Assembly (NCBI RefSeq): GCF_963576615.1
Contig: NC_088717.1
Span: forward strand, 955,001 to 1,019,000
DNA: 64,000 nucleotides
Direction of reading: 5' to 3'
DNA from: Watersipora subatra
Taxonomy: Eukaryota > Bryozoa > Gymnolaemata > Cheilostomatida > Watersiporidae
This document shows positions 49,401-58,073 of the stretch, one piece after another (position 1 is the first letter of the stretch; every line of letters starts with the position of its first letter). The position numbers and the translations under genes are program-made. The notes under the pieces were generated by a model that saw only the letters and a program-made list of their open reading frames with translations, searched no databases and was not told the origin of the DNA.

Positions 49401-52400
49401 GCGAATCTTCATCGATGTCTTCTGAGGAAGATTATTCATGGGAAAGAATAACTGTGGGATGGTGCGAAAGATGGTGTCAGAAATGGGCTTCGAGTCAAAA
49501 AAACTTTTATCAGCTGTTTTCATTGACAGGTAAAGAGAGTTTATTCATAGAAAAATGTAAATAAACACTTATATATGTTATATATTACTTTATTGGCAAT
49601 AAAATGATATCTAATATGTATAAATGTTCAACATTTAAAGTTTTAGTGTCGCATCGTTACAACAAAGCTTAGCAATATCAAAGTATTTTTTCAGCATTTA
49701 AAAGCTTTTGAAATTTTATTAGCGTGCTTTATAGGTACAACTAAAAACTAACTGACACATTGCTAGACTATAAACAGTGTAATAGTGGACTCACTGTTAT
49801 ACTGTTCTCTTATGTACGTAGCATAGCTGTTCCTGTTTGATATGGATTTGCTAGATAAACTAAATATTATATTTACAGGTTTACTAAGGCGGCCCAGCAA
49901 TAAAGATAGAAGTGAAATGATACTGGACAAGTGCAAGCAGGTTGTAAGCTGGAGTGGCATCATGTGCAGGTAGCCAGTATAGGCTTTACTTGTCATAGCC
50001 TAGCAACTATAGCATAGAAAGTAACTGATTTCCTATTTGGCTTTCATAAGCAATTCTTAATCGTCACTGCTGCAATTATTAATATTTTCACCTTTATAAC
50101 GGCTTGTGTTCTTTTCGCTCGCACGCCTTTATAACGACTCGACTTAGTATTGATAGAAAAACATTTATCACGGATTACAGATGTAACAGATCAAACTAAA
50201 GTTTTGCCACAATAGATTTAGGATACATGTATTGGATTATTCTTTTGCCAAAATAACAGGCCAGTTAGTTTTTTTTCACTCAGAAGTCACAACATAATAT
50301 CACGAGTTTCAAATTTTATATTTTCAGTTTAGGATGGTTGGAAACAAAGATAGTAAACTGCGACCTAAATGAATTTTTGCAATGCAAAGTAAAATTCTTC
50401 AACGTTGGGCCTCAGTTATATCTGATAGCTATATTATAATTTTAGAGAATAGGGGTCTGTGTTTAGGTCAGCTACAAAAATGATAGCATTCTACTTCTGC
50501 ATGCGGTTTCACTAAACTGAAAAAAATATTGAACACAGCTTTTGTTTTTCAAATGCATTGATTCTTATGACAAAATTTCTGCTGATTCTAAAAAGCATCA
50601 AAAATACCTAATGTAAGTCAGCTAAGATTTTTAATCATGAACTAATTGCATCAGAATGAGAAACAAACTTTATTGTGAAAGAGTTAATCTCTTTGCAACG
50701 TTGAGGATGTTTTAGACAAAGGTTACTTTCAGATTACTTACACTCAGTCCTCTGAGAGTATGCGTTGCGCAATAGTTGAGACAACAAATCTTGGAGTTAC
50801 CCTCTCTCTCTCGATTTTGGACCACAATCATCAAAAGCTACTGCCATTTCTCAACTGTAAGGGGTGCCATACGAGCACCCCTTAAGCATAGTAACACAAT
50901 TTTTTTAGCTCGTTTTTACTAACCACAAATAGCTGGTTATAAGTTGGGCTGCATTGTGAAACCTATTGCTTGATTCACCTTGGACAAAAATCCTCTACAG
51001 TTTTTACCTTGTTGAGAAAAATAATCTCCATGTTTGAATCAAGTCTACTATCTTTTGGATAACAGATCACATTTGGAGTTATATTTACTGTAACAGTTAC
51101 AATGAGAGCCAGGTGAACACAACAGACCCTTATGAAAGCAATGCAACGGCTACAACGCAGGAGCCAATGACCACCACCTATCAGGATTCGAGGACTTGCA
51201 GAAGTAACATGGACTGTGGTTCAGATGAATGTTGTGCTTTGACAGCGAGACGGTAGGACTATAAAATAATAAAAGCCCTCAATTTTTTTCAGCAACTCAT
51301 GCTAGTATGTGACAAGGTAGACTAGTTTTAGAGAAGTTGTAATCTGCAATATACATGGAGTTATCTGACCATGTGTCAGAAGACTAAGAAAGTAAACTGT
51401 TTGAGATAAAAATGCAAAAGTCTTATTTTAGATGCAGAAAAAATATGGCATTTTACTATTTGTTTTTACTAAAACTATGGCTGGAAACGTGTGACACGTA
51501 GAAGTTGTGTGCCCACACATATGGCTATAGACTTATACATAAGCCTTAACCAACCCATATAAGGAATGTCATAATGATGATACAAATCTAGTTGTATGTA
51601 CATTATAACGCACACACATCGATTGTGCGTAGAACATGACTATACTAAGCGTCATACAACTTTTTACATTCTTGCCTAACTATCGCCTGTATGCATGGTC
51701 CACACCAGGTTATCGTATTGATGCCTAAATAGCTAGTACAAATAATTGAAACCTTGTAACAAGATATTTGTTTTTAGGACATTCACCTTTACAAAATCTT
51801 TGATATAACTGATGCAATTTATAACACAATTAGACACATCTTTAAATATTATTTTCAATAAATAAAATTATTAAGATATAAACATAATTATTTTACAACT
51901 AAACACATAGTAGTCAATAAACATGTGATGCTTTCCATGTTGCTGTTCCTTTAGTAATATATATCTTTGATTTTTTCGCCTAAAAGTGCATGAGATAGAT
52001 GTCATGTACTTGAGGCCTTGACCTAGTGCGTAATCTTGTAGAGGTGTATCAGGGTTATTTTGCACGGGATACAGCAAAGAAGGGGAATATTGTACAAAGC
52101 CAGAGTACTGGTCAGAAAATCAGCAGCAAGTGCTGCCAAGTGATTCCTGTCCATGTCGATCAGGTCTTGAGTGTGTCAGCAGATATAACTCGATGTGGAA
52201 GATTGTTGGATTATATCGTGGAGACAAATCCTACACCAAGCCATACGTAAGGAAATTTACAGCGGTATCACTATACGGACTGCTGAAGCTTTGTGTTGCA
52301 GTAAACATTGTAAGCAGGCCTTGTGCAACATGATACATGGGCCTCGTAATAGTGTGCATAACTAACCTAAGGTCACATAAGGTCACATAAGGTCACCTAA

Positions 52401-55400
52401 GGTCACATAAGGTTACATAGCATTATAAAGTCATGAAGACAGCAAATCGGTGGACATGATTTTCATTATTGAGAGTTTAAAAAGAGTTTGAGCAGTGCAT
52501 AAAATATTTTAGCCCTTTAGCAGTTGTCCTCTCATTCTCACCCTGTAACCTGATGCTTAATTAGTCGTTATGCTAGCCCTGGTTCAGAGTTTCAGACCAG
52601 TATCGTACGTTCATGGATGACACCTTATTGCATCCTGCAGAAAGATATGTCGTTACAAGCACAATTGATAGCTACACCATGTTTTTACTTTCCACTGGCA
52701 GAACACGCAATGAGTCTGAGATTACGCTGTGCACTCGATTCACATCAATCCTAGCGTAGCGAGCCCACGACTATACAAGACCGAGCTGAACAATGCTCTT
52801 GTGTGTTGCACGCAGAATTTAGCTGCGTAATCCTGTGATTTCATAGTTATTTGGTACACATCAATCACACACCTGCGTAAGCTTGCATAACAGGGGGCAG
52901 CACCTCGCATGCTATACATATGTTATTGATCTGAACCAGGTTTGACCACAAAAGCTGCGTTACTAAATTTTGAATTTTTTTGAGATTTTGAATTGTTTAC
53001 GATGATAGAACAAGTTTTTAGCGCAGCCTTGAACAATAATTAAAAATTAAAGATTTCAGTCAAACCATATCAACTGAGCCAAGAAATACCATTAAACATT
53101 TACTTCCGATCAAATCAATGGATGAGTTTTTCAAAGCTGTAAAAGAGAAAAAACTTGTATGTTGGAAGAAAGTTCCAACATACAAGTTTTTAAAACAAAT
53201 TTTCATGTACAAGTGAAAAAGCTGGAAAAGACTATAAATAAAATAAAAAATATTAAAATTATGAGAATATATGAAGTAAAACAGTTCAAAATTTCTTTGG
53301 TAAAACTAAATTGAGTTTTTTTAACACTTCTGTTTTCAACTTAAGCATTATCGAATTTAGAGTTCTGCTCTGCATATCTTCCGTCTCACCCAGGGTCTGA
53401 GAACCATTCAAGCTAGTCAATTCTAACAATTTTAGGAAATAATTGGAGTCTGCAGCGTGGAGAGAAGCTATGAAACAACTCCAGCTGAAATCTCTAGTAG
53501 TGGTGAGTATATGCTATTAAAAAGTGTTCAACCATCAATATCAAGCCGAGTTGGTTTTGTTGTGAGAAAGTATAATGCAAAGCAAAATAATTTTTATTGG
53601 GTATTTAAAGCAAATTAGAATCAGCTGCTGGACCGTTCGCTATCTATTGTCTTTATAAGAGCATCTCAAAATTGAAAAGCACACTTTTTGCTGTTCTTCC
53701 CTAGACAAGCTTTTCATTTCAGCACATGTGTCAAACACATGTATTTGACACAGTTGTTTGACACGTGTCAAACAAATGTGTCAAATTCATGTGTCAAACA
53801 CATGTATTTGACACATTTGTTTGACACGTGTCAAACAAATGTGTCAAAAAGTATCTTAGTTCTTAGATGAAACAATTTGCTTACAACCAAGTTAATTACA
53901 TCATAGCGATAAACTGTTCAAGCATTAGCTGTTCTAGACGTAAAAAAGCTCAGAGATTACGGAGAGAATGCATAGAAAGTTTGCATTTTATGAGCCTTAC
54001 TTATGGGTCCATCAAACACTCATCAGAAAGTTAAAGAATAGCGAGACGAGGCTTTTTAAGGAGGAGTTTGTGGAGAAAAAGATTACTGGAGCGCTTCTCT
54101 CAGAAAAAATAACTGAGGAATCAAAATAAGATGCTCGATTTTTGTCAAAGATCATGGTCAGACACTTTTGTCAGACATCGTTATTAAAGTGCACAAACTG
54201 TTTTAGTAAGCTGGTCATGTGTGTGTTGACCAGATACAGTCTTCAGTTCATGTAAAACATTCTGCGATTGGCTGATGATTGAACTACGGGGTCAGCTCTT
54301 GACTCGTGAATAACTCATCACGAGTACCTTGGCATTCGCTTCATAATGTTTGCTGTGTACCTGCTTTATAAATAGTGGGTGTTTATAGTCACAATCAGAA
54401 AGTACCAAATACAATTATATTGGAAACTGTTTTTAACATGGAAGTAACACATATGACATACATGTATGTGTTACTATGTCACATATGTCATACGCTCCCT
54501 GCGACACTGAGCTTTAATGTGAAAGGGCGGTCTTATTTCTTATAAACGGTCAGGGTGTTTGATGGATGTCCTCGTATATCACGCTTCCCTTGTGAAAAGA
54601 GTCCAGAAAGTTTAATCATGCTGCATTATAGAAACATCACAAGATAAGATGCAACAAACTTACTTTTATTTATTATTAACACAATTCAATCTCAGATTAA
54701 ATAAAAAGTGTGTGACACAAAAGGAAGCATTTTATGCTTAGATCAAGAATGTTGAAAATAATTACTATATAAGAATATATTTTGTTATTTTATGTCATAT
54801 TGTATTATATTTGGTTATATATATTATATTGTACCGTATTGTACTATACCATACTGTATTATTATATTATATGATATTGCATTATAGAAGATTGTATTAT
54901 ATGATCTTTGGTTATATTGCATCATATGATTATATACTAGTAGCCAAGCATGTCCCTGAGCAGTGAGAGGTCATCATGTAATAATTATGTGCACAATTAT
55001 TCGTAAATGTGGAAAGGTTGTTGAGTGGCAGAGATGGCAGCATGCCTGATGGAAAATCCAGATATCTGGGTTTGATTCTCGCGCAGTGCTATCTTTTTTA
55101 TTAAAGCTCTTAGCGTGGCTTCGGACATATGGACACAGCTCTTATTATAGTAAAGATTATGTAATTATATTATATAATCAACTAGCCTAAATATCCTTAG
55201 GTTCATGTTTAATAGTTTCAGCTTATTTTTATGATTTTACTAACTGCAAGTCTGCAACAATTGTGCCTTGATCTGCTTTGTAAAGTTTTATGAAAATACG
55301 CATTGTAATACCTTTAATTCAGAAAGAGAAATATGTCCTTGTCTTCTGTCTGTTTTATGAATTATTGTTAAGTTAAAATTTCACACTAACAGCTTTTGGG

Positions 55401-56629
55401 TTTTCTGTCAGAAATGCTCAAAACAGTTTGATGCATTTTGAGAGTTGCCCGCTCTCAACAAATATCGCTACCATTTTCTGCTTTGCTTCTATCAATAACT
55501 GCTAACAAACAGCTTTTTAAACAAACAAATTCCAAAACCAACATAGATAGTCCTATTATCCCTTTAGCAGTTAATACAAATATTATATATTATATTAATA
55601 CACTGATATTATAAATGATTCTATTGCAGGAACCGATGGACTCGAGGCTAACATGACAACAACACAAGTCGCCACCCCTCCTGTACCTGAAGGTAACAGT
55701 ACAGAGCCTTCAACACCCTGCAGTAGTCACCTCGACTGTCCTTTCTTTCAATGTTGCTCCAGGTGAGTCACCAGCACTGAATCTCAGGTTCTTTTTGTTA
55801 AGCTCTATTTTATTCTCAACATTATTTATTTATTTAAAAAACTAATATTGAGTAAAAACAAAGTCATGATAGTGAAAAGTAATAAATACAATGAATTTGT
55901 GAAATTTTTACTTTTACATTAACACTTTTGTATTTACTTCTTCTTCACTTTAAATTAAACGATTTAATGTAACACTTACGTTCACCAAGTTGTAGTGTAA
56001 GCGGAGTTGTATTCCCTCTTTTTTATCCCGAAATCCAACATGCTCATTGATAATTAAATGAAACAAATGATGACATTTATTTTGAATGAGTTCTAATAAT
56101 CTATGCTATTGCACTAACTTCAAGGGAGGAAGGACAACCTGAGGTCAGCTTATTTAGTTACAGTATAAAAAAGTGTGAGCAAGTAAATTTTCAGGATACA
56201 GTTAGGGATTCCAGGATAAGTTGGCATACAGGATTAGCTACGAAAAAACATGGCTTAAAACAATACAGAAATCTATAGACAGAGGTGAAACATGGAAAAG
56301 TTAGAGTATTATGTGGTTATAATCAATAAAATTTAATCAGCTATATGCAAAGGAAGACAAACATGCATTTTGCGTGATAATTCACATCAAGTACGATATT
56401 AAGGTGGATTGACTCTCAATGACCTGATTTCTGTTATAGGACAGCACCCGGTGATGATCAGGATGGTATCTGCACACCCTTCTCTAGCCTTGGAGACTTG
56501 TGCATACCACAGGATGAGCTGTTCGTAACGAAAACCGTCGCTGCCTGTCCGTGTCAGGCCTTTTACAGTTGCCTTAGAACGAATGCGGATGTAGGTGGAG
56601 CTTATGGAGTATGCGCGACTGCCACGTAA
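46407..56629 (+). CDS. Secreted protein with two prokineticin/astakine-like domains (gene span, 10 coding exons)
   Basis: The joined exons encode about 505 residues. Residues 1-21 form a signal peptide (MKVLGLICFLLIAGLICTAQG). Residues 60-225 are rich in Trp, Ser, Glu, Lys and Arg, with repeats such as RKWWDRQ and RKWWNRK. A four-cysteine segment follows (about 205-255), then a Thr/Asn-rich linker. Two ten-cysteine modules end the protein: C290-C382 and C429-C501, each with the spacing C-x5-C-x4-CC ... C ... C ... CxC ... C ... C. That is the colipase-like fold signature of prokineticins, astakines and the Dickkopf C-terminus. Prokineticins signal through GPCRs and astakines act on blood-cell formation; whether this protein is a ligand is unknown. 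The AVIT N-terminus of vertebrate prokineticins is absent. All phases agree, but the acceptor of exon 6 is uncertain. Confidence 0.7.
46755..46935 (+). mobile_element. tRNA-derived SINE, family 1
   Basis: An A-box-like TGTGGTTAGCCGCTGG, a B-box-like GGGGCTTGAATCTC and the downstream motif GGAAGGGCATCCAGCC occur in order. A related motif (GGAAGGGCATC) is common in SINEs of molluscs and other animals, from memory. It lies in intron 1 of the prokineticin-like gene. Confidence 0.65.
47112..47172 (+). CDS. Prokineticin-like gene exon 2
   Basis: It encodes ICTAQGKKERNKPADRSLFK, the end of the signal peptide and a basic stretch. Phase 0 to phase 1, donor GTAAGA. Another frame is also open here but does not join in phase. 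Confidence 0.6.
47296..47368 (+). CDS. Prokineticin-like gene exon 3
   Basis: It encodes GNKNRQGGLEEGDYSGNQVS and RSMN, phase 1 to phase 2. Small and hydrophilic. Confidence 0.6.
47375..47466. repeat. Short repeat with GTCTATATGTATATATGTCC
   Basis: Four or five imperfect units immediately after the donor of exon 3. Confidence 0.75.
48515..48715 (+). mobile_element. tRNA-derived SINE, family 2, copy B
   Basis: B-box-like GAGTTCAAATCCAGC and a 3' block ATTTTAATAGCTATAGTCTG match the copy at 4520-4705. It ends near a short TATATAAATG stretch. It lies in intron 3 of the prokineticin-like gene. Confidence 0.65.
49033..49529 (+). CDS. Prokineticin-like gene exon 4: Trp/Ser/Glu-rich segment
   Basis: 165 full codons in one frame, about 18 of them Trp (11%). 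Motifs include RWSRWYQTKS, GWQNWGRNFKD, RKWWDRQTDSSRKWWNRK, NRWFENSES, SWKNWWKGSESESESSS and GWCERWCQKWASS. A second frame is also open for 129 codons, but only this one joins in phase on both sides (2 to 1). No known domain. The mix of Trp-Trp pairs with charged residues and acidic Ser clusters resembles secreted matrix proteins in composition only. Confidence 0.75.
49879..49969 (+). CDS. Prokineticin-like gene exon 5
   Basis: It encodes GLLRRPSNKDRSEMILDKCK, then QVVSWSGIMC. With GWCERWC from exon 4 this gives four cysteines that may form a small disulphide unit. Phase 1 to phase 2, donor GTAGCC. Confidence 0.6.
50863..50885. repeat. GC-rich hairpin
   Basis: AAGGGGTGC and its inverse GCACCCCTT flank a short loop. 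It lies in intron 5 of the prokineticin-like gene. Confidence 0.75.
51097..51252 (+). CDS. Prokineticin-like gene exon 6: linker and start of domain 1
   Basis: It encodes a Thr/Asn linker with N-glycosylation sites (NES, NTT, NAT), then TCRSNMDCGSDECCALTAR, which holds cysteines 1-4 of the first module. The acceptor chosen (CTGTAACAG) is the one whose phase matches exon 5. An acceptor at 51078 (start 51079) also fits, adding six residues. The site at 51066 does not fit in phase. Confidence 0.65.
52042..52246 (+). CDS. Prokineticin-like gene exon 7: domain 1 core
   Basis: It encodes GVSGLFCTGYSKEGEYC, then DSCPCRSGLECVSRY, giving cysteines 5-9. The EGEYC and CPCRSGLEC motifs closely follow the GREGEEC and CPCLPNLLC pattern of prokineticins. 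Phase 2 to phase 0. Confidence 0.8.
52365..52425. repeat. 11-bp repeat (AAGGTCACATA)
   Basis: Five copies in tandem, in intron 7 of the prokineticin-like gene. Confidence 0.85.
52577..52940. mobile_element. MITE-like element with CCCTGGTTCAGA ends
   Basis: The left end CCCTGGTTCAGAG and the inverted right end CCTGGTTCAGATC match for about 11 bases. The interior is more GC-rich than its surroundings and non-coding. The ends resemble the CCTGGTTCACA of the MITEs at 19.0 and 28.2 kb, but the interior is different. Confidence 0.55.
53153..53199. repeat. Perfect hairpin, 18-bp stem
   Basis: AAAACTTGTATGTTGGAA, a five-base loop, then the exact inverse. It lies in intron 7 of the prokineticin-like gene. 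Confidence 0.85.
53436..53502 (+). CDS. Prokineticin-like gene exon 8: end of domain 1
   Basis: It encodes EIIGVCSVERSYETTPAEIS and SS. GVC supplies the tenth cysteine, at the same place as YGVC in domain 2. Phase 0 to phase 1. Confidence 0.7.
53724..53850. repeat. Palindromic TTTGACACATTTG / GTGTCAAA array
   Basis: Alternating inverted copies of TTTGACACA, for example TTTGTTTGACAC joined directly to its inverse. It should form a long imperfect hairpin. Confidence 0.9.
54003..54566. mobile_element. Possible MITE with CCATCAAACAC ends
   Basis: CCATCAAACACTC near 54009 is matched by the inverse of GGTGTTTGATGG near 54556, about 550 bp apart. The interior has no ORF and includes a small palindrome near 54440-54490 (TATGACATACATGTATGTG). 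The target duplication is not clear. Confidence 0.4.
55010..55140 (+). mobile_element. tRNA-derived SINE fragment
   Basis: An A-box-like TGGCAGAGATGGCAGC is followed by a B-box-like GGGTTTGATTCTCGCGC. It lies in intron 8 of the prokineticin-like gene. Confidence 0.5.
55630..55762 (+). CDS. Prokineticin-like gene exon 9: linker and start of domain 2
   Basis: It encodes a Thr/Pro-rich linker with an NST site, then PCSSHLDCPFFQCCSR (cysteines 1-4 of module 2). It ends in phase 2 immediately after CC-x-R, the same intron position and phase as in module 1. Confidence 0.8.
56440..56629 (+). CDS. Prokineticin-like gene exon 10: domain 2 core and stop
   Basis: It encodes cysteines 5-10: GICTPFSSLGDLC, AACPCQAFYSC and YGVCATAT before TAA. 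Unlike module 1, no intron separates cysteines 9 and 10. Confidence 0.8.
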
Positions 56630-56702
56630 ACGTTGGCTTTTAGTGACACAGAAACTGCTGGTTATAATTGTAAGAACTAAAATGGGGCTCTATATTATTT
56701 TT

Positions 56703-56708
56703 ATTAAA
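56703..56708 (+). terminator. Possible polyadenylation signal ATTAAA
   Basis: ATTAAA lies 74 bases after the stop of the prokineticin-like gene. No AATAAA is closer. Confidence 0.3.
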
Positions 56709-57911
56709 ACATTTATTTCTACATATTACTCTTAGATCTAGTTCAACTTACTATATTCCTTTCGTAGTTGTCTTCCTAATATTTCCTTACACCCCACGTT
56801 TCCATGTTATATATACAATGTAGATAGCGTATAACCAAATACTCATTTTATTACATTGACGATACTACTCGTGTTTAATACTGACAAACTATAGAACTAT
56901 GAGTTGTCTTCTCATCCGTGTTTATCCAATCTCCTAAATACATCGCTGACACTAACTGACAGGTGCCCTCAAAGCATTCACGGTGTGCGTTTGAAAGGTG
57001 TTAGAGTGCAACTGAAAATGGACATCCTTGAGCAAGCGAATAGTTATTAAAGATTGGCTGTATCCCTTAGCCTGTGATCTCTCTGTACGTGACTCAACTC
57101 AACAATATAAGCGCTAAAAAAGAACAATTGTGCTTGAGTCTTTTTTGAATAACTAATGACTTAATAGTAGGCAGAGAAAGCAGTAAAACTGATTGATAAA
57201 CAGTAAAATCACATCAACTCAGGAACTAAATGTTTATGATCGATTAGCAGATATGGGGGAGACAATTGTAAGTGAAGCACTAGTCCTTGATCTATGAACT
57301 TGTTTCCTAGAAAGTGTTGATATCGATATGATGGTGACAGCTAATTCCTCAACTATTTAGCTTCAAGCCCAGCGTTGACAACAGTGAACACCGTAGCAAT
57401 ATCATCGACTAAAAGTGTATCGACTGAAGAGGTGAATGATAGCAATCTTTGTATTCGTATTAGAATTCCGGCATAAAATACACCAATGTCCATATATTGA
57501 GGAATAGATACCTAACCAAAGCAACATCGCAAACAGTAAAAACTCGATGACAGAAATGATGTTAAAACATTGGGTTAGTAGTTTATGTAATATGATATAA
57601 TGAGGTGCAGAGGAAGTGAGAGTTTACTAAAAATAAAAAACACAAGAATTCGAGTTCTAGAATACATGTTTACGAATCCCTAAAGGCGATAGTTTTCGGT
57701 CTATCAAGAATATAAAATGAAAAAAATTAAGCCAAGCATGATGTAATAACAAAAAGTCGATAAATACTCCATCTGAGTCATGTCATAAGACAACAAAAAC
57801 GAACCAGTGCTCTCTTACTCTCAATTTGCATGACACGATGCTTCGTGACAAGGGCGGCTCCGCTATCATTTACCAACTAGAGATAATGACAATACTTGTT
57901 CAGTGCTTGCA
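56709..57911. other. Convergent intergenic stretch
   Basis: The sequence between the 3' ends of the prokineticin-like gene and SMC4. No gene or array was seen. It should hold both 3' untranslated regions. Confidence 0.5.
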
Positions 57912-58073
57912 TCACGCTTTACCTGGTATGGCAGCGAAGCCACTGTCCTTGACAGCAAGCACAACAGTTTTGGTCGCGTCATGCGTTTTATAGATGCCTA
58001 CAAGTCGGTTTCCCTGCTCAAACATGTTGTCTCTCAATGAGATGATGATGAACTGAGCATTCTTTGTCCTGTC
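57912..58073 (-). CDS. SMC4: SMC4 last exon
   Basis: It begins after TTTCGTAG with [20 protein letters not shown] and continues [14 protein letters not shown] to TGA: 53 codons plus stop. It is 2.9 kb from the previous exon because a transposon fills the intron. Confidence 0.93.
   Translation of the reverse strand, partial: DRTKNAQFIIISLRDNMFEQGNRLVGIYKTHDATKTVVLAVKDSGFAAIPGKA

Larger units (their letters stand above)
53503..55629. other. Intron 8 of prokineticin-like gene (2.1 kb)
   Basis: It contains the palindromic GTGTCAAA array, a possible MITE, AT-rich sequence at 54.7-54.95 kb and a SINE fragment. Confidence 0.6.

Noticed and set aside
49062-49451. Alternative 129-codon frame in exon 4 of the prokineticin-like gene
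   Set aside because: It does not join in phase with the neighbouring exons. The Trp-rich frame does on both sides.
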